Shown piece by piece: positions 1 through 7,399 of a DNA stretch of 64,000 nt. The DNA is from Pseudobdellovibrionaceae bacterium (GTDB taxonomy: Bacteria > Bdellovibrionota > Bdellovibrionia > Bdellovibrionales > JAGQZY01). Each line of letters begins with the position of its first letter. Position 1 is the stretch's first letter. The notes beneath the pieces were generated by a model. That model worked only from the letters and a program-made list of their open reading frames with translations. It did no database searches and had not been told where the DNA came from. Made by a program: the position numbers and the translations under genes. Where the stretch lies: assembly GCA_020635085.1 (NCBI GenBank), contig JACKAL010000003.1, positions 247,501 through 311,500 of the forward strand, written 5' to 3'.

Positions 1-2
1 AC

Positions 3-821
3 ATCAACAGTACAATTGATGGATTAACTGGAAAACCAAAATCTACTTTAAATTTAACCAACGCCTATTTCCAACATAAGTTCGGTGATACTGGTTTGTC
101 TTTTAAATTAGGTAAATTCGAAGCTGATGGCTATAACCATGAAACGTACAATTACATGGATAACATGAACTACACACGCTCTTATGCGTTCAGTTACATG
201 GGTCCATTCTACTTTACGGGCTTAGAAGCAAACTACATGATCAATGAAATGTTTAATGTAGGTGCTGTTGTAGCAAACACGGCTGTAAGCAGTACAGATA
301 CAGACAGCAATAAAACTAAAGTAGCTGGTGTAAAAGTGAATGCAAAATTAATGGAAGGCTTAACTGCACGAGTAAGCTATCTTAGAGGTGAAGAGGGTGC
401 ATTAACAGCACCTACATGGCTAACATCGCTAAGCGATACAACTCGTTTAAATGGTACGATCGCCTACTCACTTGATAACATGTATGATTTTGCATTTAAC
501 TATGCAGACTTTACAGTTAAACCTTCTGGCGGGACATCTGCTAAGATTAACTCCATGTCTTTATATGCCGGAGCAAAAATGGAAATGTTCGGTGGCGGAC
601 TTCGCTACGAAATGGTTAACGATAAAGACGGTTTTCTTGGTTCTACAGACAACAAGATTAAAGTGTTAACTGTTTCTGCATGGTACAACATTGATCAGAA
701 CGCGTCTCTTAAAGCAGAGTTTGCTTCATCAAAAGCAGATGCGCAAATGTTTAAAAAAGACGATGGTGCAGCTAGCGATTCAATGTCTGCATACGGTCTT
801 GGTTTCTTGTACAGATTCTAA
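3..821 (+). CDS. Outer-membrane beta-barrel (porin-like) protein, 5' end outside window
   Basis: The reading frame is open from the first bases of the window, so the true start lies upstream. About 272 residues are visible. They alternate short polar and hydrophobic stretches rich in Gly, Tyr, Phe, Asn and Ala, as in amphipathic beta-strands. The chain ends ...GLGFLYRF, with the terminal aromatic residue used for recognition by the BAM machinery. There are no cysteines and no enzymatic motif. The likely role is an outer-membrane porin or channel, but the substrate cannot be read. A strong intrinsic terminator follows 25 nt after the stop, so this is the last gene of its transcript. Confidence 0.6.
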   Translation: MNSTIDGLTGKPKSTLNLTNAYFQHKFGDTGLSFKLGKFEADGYNHETYNYMDNMNYTRSYAFSYMGPFYFTGLEANYMINEMFNVGAVVANTAVSSTDTDSNKTKVAGVKVNAKLMEGLTARVSYLRGEEGALTAPTWLTSLSDTTRLNGTIAYSLDNMYDFAFNYADFTVKPSGGTSAKINSMSLYAGAKMEMFGGGLRYEMVNDKDGFLGSTDNKIKVLTVSAWYNIDQNASLKAEFASSKADAQMFKKDDGAASDSMSAYGLGFLYRF

Positions 822-846
822 TTTTAGGTTTGTATAAAGATCTCGA

Positions 847-877
847 AAAAGCGCTCTTAGGAGCGCTTTTTTTTTGC
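847..877 (+). terminator. Rho-independent terminator of the porin-like gene
   Basis: A perfect inverted repeat AAAAGCGCTC / GAGCGCTTTT with a 4-nt TTAG loop is followed directly by a run of T. It lies just after the barrel gene stop codon. Confidence 0.9.
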
Positions 878-1060
878 TTTTTTTGAGTATTCCAAAGTAG
901 AGGATTGGTTAATGGGTTAGGCAAGACGGGCGTCTATATACTCACTAAATCATTAGTGATGTAAACGCTTTTCTAAACTAGCACAGATTATGTCATCCCC
1001 ATTGATTTTATCTTTGAAACCGTCTTACATGTTCCATAGAATTATTTTTAAGAGGTGAAC

Positions 1061-1501
1061 ATGGTAGCAGCCTTACTTTCCATTATGGCAGGAATTTTTG
1101 CGGTCACTCAGGCGGGGATGAATAAACTCATCGGTGATTCTTGGGGGTTTTCGTCGTCTCTTTTATTGAATGGTGTCGTTTACTTTGCGTGTAATGCGCT
1201 ACTTTTTGCTGCTGCCTACTCTTATCCGAAATGGTTTTCTTCGGAATATACAATTCAAGGTTCATTGGGGCAGTTTCGCTTGTGGTGGATTGCTCCGGGA
1301 ATTTGTGGATTCTTATTGGTTTTGGGCTTAGCCTACTCGGTCTTAAAAATAGGTGCAGCGCACACATTTATTATCACTGTAACAGCACAAATTGTCTTTG
1401 GCGTGGTTTGGGATTTAGCTATTGAGCATCGTCCTATCGCCATGACCCGTTTTGCTGGAGCTGGTCTGGCTTTAGTAGGAGCACTTCTCGCCAGCCGCTA
1501 G
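1061..1501 (+). CDS. YdcZ/DUF606-type DMT family membrane transporter
   Basis: A 146-residue, very hydrophobic protein with about four to five membrane segments. The opening (VAALLSIMAGIFAVTQAGMN) and the block ending ALALVGALLASR match the DMT_YdcZ (DUF606) family, half-size members of the drug/metabolite transporter superfamily that probably work as dimers. The substrate is unknown. An in-frame GTG lies 6 nt upstream, but the AGAGGTG ribosome-binding site sits at the right distance from ATG 1061 and overlaps the GTG, so ATG 1061 is preferred. The gene appears to stand alone. Confidence 0.7.
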   Translation: MVAALLSIMAGIFAVTQAGMNKLIGDSWGFSSSLLLNGVVYFACNALLFAAAYSYPKWFSSEYTIQGSLGQFRLWWIAPGICGFLLVLGLAYSVLKIGAAHTFIITVTAQIVFGVVWDLAIEHRPIAMTRFAGAGLALVGALLASR

Positions 1502-1687
1502 CTCTTTTAAATTAAAACACCTCCCGGATTGTAATGGTTGAAATGTACCCATAGGTAGTAGGACGCATGAACTTTAGCATACTCATATCTGGCAGAACAC
1601 CCCAGTAAACACGATGTTGTCAGTACGTCCAATGCGTATTCAGTCAAATGGGAGTTACCCATATCCCACAAATAATGAGGGATCACC

Positions 1688-2248
1688 ATGAAGCCTTTTG
1701 CCCGCTGTCGGGAAAATTTGCTACAATGGAGCATGAGCAATTTCGTTTATATTACCATTGCCTTAGTATTTGGACTTTCTGGATGTGTAACAGCTACACC
1801 CTATAAAGCCGCGACGAGTGATTCTGGTGCCGGATACCGAGATAAAAAAATTGACGAGGATAAGTATCGTGTTGTTTTTCGCGGTAATGAGGAAACCTCT
1901 CGAGAAACTGTTGAGATTTACCTTTTATATCGGGCGGCTGAAGTCACATTAGAAAACGGTGATAATTATTTTTTAGTTATTGAGCAAAAGACGGACACTC
2001 ATACAAGTTACTATTCAACAAGCCCAGTTTTTTATGGTGCATACGGGAGAGGATCGTATCGTTATCCCTATTATGCCTACGGCTATTCATGGGTGAATGC
2101 GCCTGGCATGCAAACGCTAGATCGCTACGAGGCGATCGCCTACATCACATTATATAAAGAAAAACCACCGGGAAATAATGCTGAACTCTTTAATGCGAAG
2201 GAAGTTCTTAAAAATTTAGCTCCTGATATCCATCGTCCGCAAAAATAA
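1688..2248 (+). CDS. CC0125/CC1285-family lipoprotein
   Basis: A 186-residue lipoprotein precursor with a hydrophobic stretch ending in the lipobox LSGC at residues 30-33, so the mature protein would be lipid-anchored. The mature part carries the family signature: GAGYRDKKIDEDKYRV, then FRGNEETSRETVE and LLYRAAEVTLENG, followed by a Tyr/Gly-rich loop (YGAYGRGSYRYPYYAYGY). The family is found in alphaproteobacteria and Bdellovibrio-like bacteria and its function is unknown. A GAGG motif 7 nt before ATG 1688 supports this start. An internal ATG at 1733 would give a shorter signal peptide and cannot be excluded. Confidence 0.7.
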   Translation: MKPFARCRENLLQWSMSNFVYITIALVFGLSGCVTATPYKAATSDSGAGYRDKKIDEDKYRVVFRGNEETSRETVEIYLLYRAAEVTLENGDNYFLVIEQKTDTHTSYYSTSPVFYGAYGRGSYRYPYYAYGYSWVNAPGMQTLDRYEAIAYITLYKEKPPGNNAELFNAKEVLKNLAPDIHRPQK

Positions 2249-2355
2249 ATAAAACAGATGTATTGCAAAGAGCGCCAAGTACATATTTTTTGATAAACCT
2301 GTTAATAAGGAAGAAAATTCTTTCTTTGGTATGGTTGCGACGCCAAATGGGCTGA

Positions 2356-2496
2356 GTTAAGAGAAACTTTGGTGGTTATAGCTGGGCTCTGGCAAGCGGA
2401 TGCGTTCGTTATATGAACTCTACAGAGGAGAGTTCATATAACGATACCAGCGAGGCAGGAGTCGTCCCAGCGATGACCACCAAAGCTTCTCTTAAC
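2356..2496. repeat. 141-nt nested palindrome (large hairpin element)
   Basis: The outer arms 2356-2386 and 2466-2496 pair at about 28 of 31 positions (GTTAAGAGAAACTTTGGTGG on the left). The inner arms 2407-2421 and 2429-2443 are a perfect 15-bp inverted repeat (CGTTATATGAACTCT) around a 7-nt loop. There is no open frame and no poly-T tail, so it is not an ordinary terminator. No obvious target-site duplication flanks it. It could be a REP/MITE-like repeat or the template of a structured RNA. It lies between a lipoprotein gene and the queE remnant. Confidence 0.7.
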
Positions 2497-2536
2497 GTCG
2501 TTCTAATTCAGGATTGAGAGTGAGTGCGAATACGAA

Positions 2537-3165
2537 TCAAGGAATGTGAATCCACTTATGTGTTTGTAGACTTAAACACCACTGCGGATGTTGCTGAATG
2601 TAATTTATGATTTTTTCAACGTTATCTGCCATATGGGAAAATTCCGGGGAGAGGGAATAAACAACTTCGGAAGGGGAAGCGAATTTTGCTATAGGCGTGT
2701 TTGTTTAAAAATGGAAAAATCAAAATCTTGATCGACAACATATTTCCATTTATGCGTGCGCGAGTCCAGTTGTCAGGATGCATATGTAGTAAGGTGGAAG
2801 TTTTCCTTTAGTAAATTTCTTTAGGGAGATGGTGGGAAAATCGATGCCTTCTGGGATAGGAGCACTGCCATTGGTCTCACAAGCAATATAAAACCTTCTT
2901 TTTTAGTAAAGAAATAATTCGAGGTGTGTCTTTGTGGAGAGTCGGTTTCACCACCAGTTAAGACAGCAAAACGGGACGACTCTTGTTTTGCGAAGGCAAT
3001 AAGCGCCTCTTCGTTCCACGGGGTGTAGTTATCATATTCAGTGTCGCACCAAGGACAATCGTAATTGCAATAAGGCATACGTACAAATAAAGCGCGGTGT
3101 CCGCTCCGCGCCTTCTCCTTGTAGCGTCCAAAAAAAAGGTCATTAATTTGTAGAGATTTCGACAC
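2537..3165 (-). pseudogene. queE: Degenerate queE (7-carboxy-7-deazaguanine synthase)
   Basis: QueE is the radical-SAM enzyme that turns 6-carboxytetrahydropterin into CDG on the queuosine/preQ0 pathway. The first part reads in one frame (MSKSLQIND..., then FVRMPYCNYDCPWCDTEYDN with the CxxxCxxC iron-sulfur motif, then FAVLTGGE). After that the family sequence can only be followed by switching frames: PTLHKDTPRIISLL, then YIACETNGSAPIPEGIDF, then KWKYVVDQDFDF, then EVVYSLSPEFSHMADNVEK and QWCLSLQTHKWIHIP ending at a stop at 2537. The expected QGEG motif near the N-terminus appears only in another frame (GRYKEK in the main frame). At least five indels are needed, so the gene is dead. Confidence 0.85.
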
Positions 3166-3682
3166 GGCGACATGTCCTTAGTAAAAGACCAGGCATGCTC
3201 CACCAGCCCTCGAAAGAAGAATATTGCTGGAAATACTCTTTAAAGAAAGCGGCATCACAATGAATGGAATTTGTCGGTGTTTCATCAATGGTAATTCCGG
3301 CGACTTGAATGTTTTTCTGCCAAGGTGTTTTTTGTAAAAACTGTTCGGCTTTACTAAACATCAATAGCGCAATGAGCTCAGTAGTAGGTCGCAGGAAAAG
3401 GAAGAAGTCGGGCATTTGGATTACTTGCTAAGATGGGTTCAATTAAGACATCTTTATGATTACATAAATAAGAGTGGTCAAATACTGAGGATATAAATTC
3501 TTTCCAGTTGGATTTTAGCTGCGAAAAACTCCACAGACATATCCTGAGCATTTAATCCAACCAGACTTTTTAAATGCAAAGTAGCATACCATGTGTGTCC
3601 GTGGGGGTTCATGCATGCAGGGCTTGCCGATTGAGTGAAGCGATGAGCGGCTTCAGAAACGATATTTAAATTTTAATTCCAT
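3166..3682 (-). pseudogene. queD: Degenerate queD (6-carboxytetrahydropterin synthase)
   Basis: QueD makes 6-carboxytetrahydropterin from dihydroneopterin triphosphate, one step before QueE. The frame starting at 3682 (MELKFKYRF) stops almost at once. Recognisable QueD blocks then appear in three different frames: SEAAHRF plus CMNPHGHTWYATLHL, with the catalytic CxxxHGH and zinc ligands; LNAQDMSVEFF; LKSNWKEFISSVFDHSYL; and finally RPTTELIA...ITIDETPTNS. The order of blocks is that of an intact QueD, so this is decay in place. It is wedged between intact queF (3 nt upstream) and dead queE, as expected for a former queF-queD-queE operon. Confidence 0.85.
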
Positions 3683-3685
3683 ATA

Positions 3686-4063
3686 TTACTTTTCATGTGT
3701 GGCTGTGACCACGGTGTGTATGTTTCCGCGAACATTGAAGTCGGCTTTTACAGTCATTTTTTTAGGATTTAGAAGCTCCACGAGTTGATCTAAAATTTTG
3801 TTGGTTACATCTTCGTGAAAGACCTTTTCGTTACGAAACGAATTAATATACAATTTGAGCGACTTAAGCTCCACACACCATTGATCAGGAACATAATGAA
3901 TATAAATGGTCGCGAAGTCAGGAAAACCACTTCGCGGGCAGACGCAGGTAAACTCAGGGCAGGTAAAATCGATTTGGTAATCACGCTGGCGTGTGCGATT
4001 TTCAAATCGCTCCAGTGTATTGTCCTCGATGGCGCGTTCTCCGTATAGTTTCTCTGTACTCAT
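3686..4063 (-). CDS. queF: NADPH-dependent preQ0 reductase QueF (short type)
   Basis: A 125-residue protein of the short, tunnel-fold QueF class, which reduces the nitrile of 7-cyano-7-deazaguanine to the aminomethyl group of preQ1 for queuosine in tRNA. Visible signatures are FTCPEFTCVCPRSGFPDFA, with the nucleophilic Cys in the TCVCP region, and CVELKSLKLYINSFRNEKVFHED, the QueF motif with substrate-binding Glu and His. The frame is complete and uninterrupted, in sharp contrast to the queD and queE remnants directly downstream. A CTGGAG ribosome-binding site precedes the ATG, and a hairpin lies in the leader at 4079-4101. Confidence 0.92.
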   Translation of the reverse strand: MSTEKLYGERAIEDNTLERFENRTRQRDYQIDFTCPEFTCVCPRSGFPDFATIYIHYVPDQWCVELKSLKLYINSFRNEKVFHEDVTNKILDQLVELLNPKKMTVKADFNVRGNIHTVVTATHEK

Positions 4064-4078
4064 AAATGTTCTCCAGTA

Positions 4079-4101
4079 AGATCAGCGATTTGTGCCGATC
4101 T
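4079..4101 (-). promoter_or_regulatory. Hairpin in the queF 5' leader
   Basis: On the minus strand AGATCGGC and GCTGATCT form an 8-bp stem (one G-U pair) around a 7-nt loop, ending about 15 nt before the queF start. It does not match the preQ1-I, II or III aptamer consensus as I know them. A regulatory role is only possible. Confidence 0.3.
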
Positions 4102-4373
4102 GAGAGGGGACAAAATACTAAAAAATAGGCAAATTAGGGATGAGAAAGCATATTTAATGCTGTGCGCAAATAGCTCTTTTTTTACACTGAGAGAGCGGTT
4201 TTCAGTTTTATATCAGCGAAGGGTCTGGGAGGGGCCTCTTTATTCCCTTTGTGGAATGTGGATAACTATCTCACTTGTCTAAATACATAGTGGCTGGGTT
4301 TACAATATGAGTTTGTATGGTGGTATTCAGCCAGATCTGAGCATGCGAATGTTGTGAACATCCTGTATTGATG

Positions 4374-4425
4374 CCTCCTGGTCATCGTGACCAGGAGGAC
4401 TTTAATCAAAGACATTTGATTTTTT
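4374..4425 (+). terminator. Tandem hairpins with T-run in a gene-free stretch
   Basis: CCTCCTGGTCA and TGACCAGGAGG (4374-4398) form a perfect 11-bp stem with a 3-nt loop. Six nt later AATCAAA-GACA-TTTGATT is followed by T residues (4404-4425). The second looks like an intrinsic terminator on the plus strand, yet no plus-strand gene lies upstream, so an unannotated small transcript may end here. Together with the next entry this covers the 4064-4533 gap, where I see no coding sequence. Confidence 0.45.
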
Positions 4426-4438
4426 GAGAGAAAATAAT

Positions 4439-4495
4439 GATCGTTCGATCACGATGATCGAGCGAAACGGGATTCAAAGGGTCGAGGCCCTTTGC
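4439..4495. other. Structured intergenic sequence downstream of the HPF-like gene
   Basis: Two further imperfect inverted repeats are present: TCGTTCGATC / GATCGAGCGA around 5 nt, and CAAAGGG / CCCTTTG around 6 nt. They lie 3' of the minus-strand gene that ends at 4534 and may serve as its terminator or as part of a small RNA. No protein can be read here. Confidence 0.3.
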
Positions 4496-4533
4496 GTCCT
4501 GCAGCCCCATTGGATGGGATTTAAGGCAGATTT

Positions 4534-4848
4534 TTAGCTCGCTCTACCGTGTTGGTGAGATAAGTGGACATCTCGCCACTTGTGAAGCTTAGCTTTCATT
4601 TTCTTTTTTAAAGATTTTGTAAGTGTAGCGATGTCATGATTGTGTTCATTTACTATGAAAGTTTCGCCGTTAGAGTAGGCGATAAGTTTTCCTTCTATAC
4701 CATTTTTACCAAAGCGCTCCACTTTTAATTTTAAATGACAATTTTTTGGAGCTATACTCAGTAAAGCTTCGAATTCGCTTTCGATATAATTTTCTGTCCA
4801 TTCCGAAGGGTCCATTCCATAAAATTCATAGTGGAAACGATCATTCAT
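4534..4848 (-). CDS. Small HPF/RaiA-like (ribosome hibernation-type) protein
   Basis: A 104-residue protein. ATG 4848 is chosen because a perfect AAGGAGG lies 8 nt upstream on the minus strand; the longer open frame upstream has no such signal. The layout resembles hibernation-promoting factor: an N-terminal half with alternating strands (HLKLKVERFGKNGIEGKLIAY), then a helix with NEHNHDIATLTKSLKKKMKAKLHKW recalling the HPF D..xAID..x.kL..qL.K.K pattern. If so, it would bind the 30S subunit in stationary phase. The similarity is weak. Its leader contains two perfect palindromes. Confidence 0.45.
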   Translation of the reverse strand: MNDRFHYEFYGMDPSEWTENYIESEFEALLSIAPKNCHLKLKVERFGKNGIEGKLIAYSNGETFIVNEHNHDIATLTKSLKKKMKAKLHKWRDVHLSHQHGRAS

Positions 4849-4870
4849 CAATACCTCCTTATAAAAAATC

Positions 4871-4908
4871 GTAAAATTATTTTTACATTCTGCCTGGGGT
4901 GCGCACCC
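4871..4908. promoter_or_regulatory. Two palindromes in the leader of the HPF-like gene
   Basis: GTAAAA-TTAT-TTTTAC (4871-4886) and the uninterrupted palindrome GGGTGCGCACCC (4897-4908) lie between the HPF-like start and an AT-rich, promoter-like stretch. They could be operators or leader hairpins. The rest of the 4849-5178 divergent intergenic region shows no gene. Confidence 0.35.
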
Positions 4909-5178
4909 TATAGAACATATAGAATTATTGTAGCAAGTTTCACGGAGGGTAGAAAAAATTTCGCAAAGGAATGCCTCACAATGAGCCACAGGAGACGTGG
5001 TTATAGTCACATCGAGGAGTTTATATGAGACTGGATTTTGCAGACCAAATGAATAGGTCTTATTTATGCCATTATCAACAGGGTGAGTGTGTGCCCTATA
5101 TAGGGTTTTATGGGAGCTTTCCTTCGCATTGAGGCAAGTACCAGTTGCCCAGGTCTCCTCTATAAGGTAACACAAGCT

Positions 5179-5952
5179 ATGCATATTCGTGACCGGGATA
5201 TTGGGCGTTTTTTTTTCGTAATAGCCCTTTTTATATTTCTCCTGTTTGTCTTTTTATGGCCCCATTTACCAGAGCGGGATGCCGAGGCCTATTTCAATTT
5301 TGCCGATAAACGTATGTTTTTAGGCATTCCAAATTTTTTCGATGTGATTAGCAACTTAGGCTTTATTTATGTTGGTTTATGGGGAATGTTAAGTGCCATT
5401 GGTCACGTTGAATTACGCAATAAACAACGTGTGTGGGTTGCCTTATTTTTTATGAATCTAACCGTGTTTTTAACGGGATGGGGCTCATCGTATTTCCATT
5501 TACAACCAACTCCACAATCTCTTTTTTGGGATCGTGCTCCAATGAGTATGGGATTTATGGGATTGCTATACGTTATTATTTTAGATCGCACGAATTTTAA
5601 AATGGGTATTCATGTCCTTTTTGTTTTGATGTTGGTAGGGGTATGGACAGCGTGGTATGCAAGTTTCGAAAATGATATTCGTTATTATATTATCGTTCAA
5701 TTTGGGTCTCTTATTTTTTCGACTCTTCTACTTTTGATACGACGTCCGCAATATTTTCCTAGTGCCTATTTATGGATTGCCTTTGGTTTTTATGCTCTCG
5801 CCAAGCTTATGGAGTCGTATGACTATGAGGTTTTTCATCGATTAACGTGGAGTGGACACACATTAAAGCATTTGGCCGCCGCTGTTGCTATTTTGATGGT
5901 AAATTTGGGGGCGCGCACACGTTTACAACCGCGTCGACAACGGCTCTACTAA
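5179..5952 (+). CDS. CREST-superfamily (alkaline ceramidase-like) membrane protein
   Basis: A 257-residue integral membrane protein with about seven segments. It shows the features of the CREST superfamily (alkaline ceramidases, PAQR, Per1): FFDVISNLGFIYVG in the first loop, then GWGSSYFHLQPTPQSLFWDRAPMSMGF with the S-x3-H and D positions, and finally SGHTLKHLAAA with the paired histidines. These residues form a membrane zinc site in ceramidases, which hydrolyse amide-linked lipids. The bacterial substrate is unknown. A longer frame begins at 5110, but ATG 5179 (MHIRDRDIG) with AAGG upstream puts the start just before the first membrane helix. It is divergent from the HPF-like gene. Confidence 0.65.
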   Translation: MHIRDRDIGRFFFVIALFIFLLFVFLWPHLPERDAEAYFNFADKRMFLGIPNFFDVISNLGFIYVGLWGMLSAIGHVELRNKQRVWVALFFMNLTVFLTGWGSSYFHLQPTPQSLFWDRAPMSMGFMGLLYVIILDRTNFKMGIHVLFVLMLVGVWTAWYASFENDIRYYIIVQFGSLIFSTLLLLIRRPQYFPSAYLWIAFGFYALAKLMESYDYEVFHRLTWSGHTLKHLAAAVAILMVNLGARTRLQPRRQRLY

Positions 5953-6020
5953 AACGAATTAGCACGATGCCAAATTGAGGCCCCTCCCTAGAGCAGAGGG
6001 GAGAGTATCCCTTCGAGGAT

Positions 6021-6953
6021 CTATTTGTTTGTTGGTGTAAGGCGGTCGGTCATTTTTCCGAGAGCCGCAAAAGCTGTTGTAACGATCGCAGCAGGATCCG
6101 AAACATTGGCAGGTACGACCATTAAATTAGAGTTGGTGGCCATGTTTCCTAATTGCTTTACATATTCTTCAGCAATTTTTAAAGAGGCTGCTTCGTGTCC
6201 TCCTTGGGCCGATAAAGATTGTGCCACGAGGCGAATACCTTCAGAGGTGGCTTTCGCAACAGCAAGTATAGCTTCAGCTTGGCCTTCGGCTTCATTAATT
6301 TGACGCTGTTTCTGCGCTTCAGAGTTTTTAATAAGTTCTTGTTTACGTCCTTCCGCGTTGTTGATCAATGAGTCGCGCGTTCCTTCAGAGGTGAGAACGT
6401 GAGCGCGTTTTTCTCGCTCTGCACGCATTTGTTTTTCCATGGCATCGAGAACATCTTTCGGTGGTACGATGGCTTTGATTTCGTAACGTAATACTTTTAC
6501 GCCCCATGCTTGAGTGGCAGCATCCAGTGCCATGATGAGAGCGTTATTAATTTTTTCACGCTCTTCAAACGTGCGATCTAAATCCAATTTACCAATCTCC
6601 GAGCGCAGGGTAGTTTGTGCCAATTGAATAATGGCCATTTCAAAATTGTTTACCCCATAGGATGCGCTTTTTGGATCAATTACGCGATAGAAGATAACCC
6701 CATCAATATTCACTTGAACGTTATCCTTGGTAATACAAATTTGCGGAGGAATGTCGAGGACCATTTCTTTTAAAGAGTTGCGGTAGGCGATTCTTTCGTA
6801 GAAGGGGATAATAATGCTGAACCCCGCTTCGATCGTGCGATCATATTTTCCCAGACGTTCGATAATATAAGCATTCTGCTGGGGAACAATTTTGATCATT
6901 AAGCTCAAGAAAAATACAACGGCAATTAAAATAAAAATTGCGGCAAACTCCAT
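6021..6953 (-). CDS. qmcA: SPFH/Band 7 slipin, QmcA-like
   Basis: A 310-residue stomatin/prohibitin-type scaffold. Residues 3-22 are a membrane anchor. The SPFH domain follows (VPQQNAYIIERLGKYDRTIEAGFSIIIPF..., DNVQVNIDGVIFYRVIDP, YEIKAIVPPKDVLDAMEKQMRAEREKRA). A long Ala/Glu-rich coiled coil comes next (NNAEGRKQELIKNSEAQKQRQINEAEGQAEA), and a variable tail ends the chain. Length and order match the paraslipin/QmcA group. These proteins form membrane microdomain assemblies and pair with an NfeD protein, which lies 23 nt upstream in the same direction. The gene is last in a three-gene operon. Confidence 0.9.
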   Translation of the reverse strand: MEFAAIFILIAVVFFLSLMIKIVPQQNAYIIERLGKYDRTIEAGFSIIIPFYERIAYRNSLKEMVLDIPPQICITKDNVQVNIDGVIFYRVIDPKSASYGVNNFEMAIIQLAQTTLRSEIGKLDLDRTFEEREKINNALIMALDAATQAWGVKVLRYEIKAIVPPKDVLDAMEKQMRAEREKRAHVLTSEGTRDSLINNAEGRKQELIKNSEAQKQRQINEAEGQAEAILAVAKATSEGIRLVAQSLSAQGGHEAASLKIAEEYVKQLGNMATNSNLMVVPANVSDPAAIVTTAFAALGKMTDRLTPTNK

Positions 6954-6976
6954 ATGGATTCCTTTCTTTAAATAAA

Positions 6977-7399
6977 TTAGTCTAATTTTCTGATAAGTAA
7001 GATGTTTCCGTCAACACCCACAATTACAACGTGATCGCCTTGGCTGATACTCTCGTGACCAACGTTGGAGGCATCCCAAGTGGTCCCTTGGTAAACGATG
7101 CGACTGCTTTTGTGAGGTGCAATGCTCTGTGTAGCTACAATTTCCTTACCAATATCGACACTCAAATTATTTTTTTTGAGCAGTCGTTGTTGGAGTGGTT
7201 TCCGTAAGCCGAGTCCACCGATAAGGGAAACAACAGCACAAATAATAATTTGTAGGGTGATCATGTCAGGAAATAAAATACTGGCAATCGCAGAAACAAA
7301 ACATCCCACGGCAATAAATAATATAACAATTGTTCCTGTTGCCATTTCAGCAATCAAAAGAATAAGCCCTGTAATGATCCATAAAAGCGATGCATTCAT
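6977..7399 (-). CDS. NfeD-family membrane protein
   Basis: A 140-residue short NfeD (NfeD1b type). Three hydrophobic segments (residues about 5-23, 25-43 and 50-64) are followed by a soluble OB-fold domain (IGKEIVATQSIAPHKSSRIVYQGTTWDA, then ISQGDHVVIVGVDGNILLIRK). NfeD proteins are obligate partners of slipins; the slipin gene follows at once. The start overlaps the stop of the upstream gene as ATGA, indicating translational coupling. Confidence 0.88.
   Translation of the reverse strand: MNASLLWIITGLILLIAEMATGTIVILFIAVGCFVSAIASILFPDMITLQIIICAVVSLIGGLGLRKPLQQRLLKKNNLSVDIGKEIVATQSIAPHKSSRIVYQGTTWDASNVGHESISQGDHVVIVGVDGNILLIRKLD

Noticed and set aside
2958..3203. Open frame overlapping the queE remnant
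   Set aside because: It is another frame of the same decayed gene and shows no independent protein family.
2537..3682. Sequencing error as cause of the queD/queE frameshifts
   Set aside because: Several indels fall outside homopolymers and are concentrated in 1.1 kb, while the other genes in the window are almost all intact; true decay is more likely, though reads were not seen.
4079..4101. preQ1 riboswitch upstream of queF
   Set aside because: The hairpin lacks the conserved loop and A-rich tail of preQ1-I and the pseudoknot layout of other classes, so only a plain hairpin is reported.
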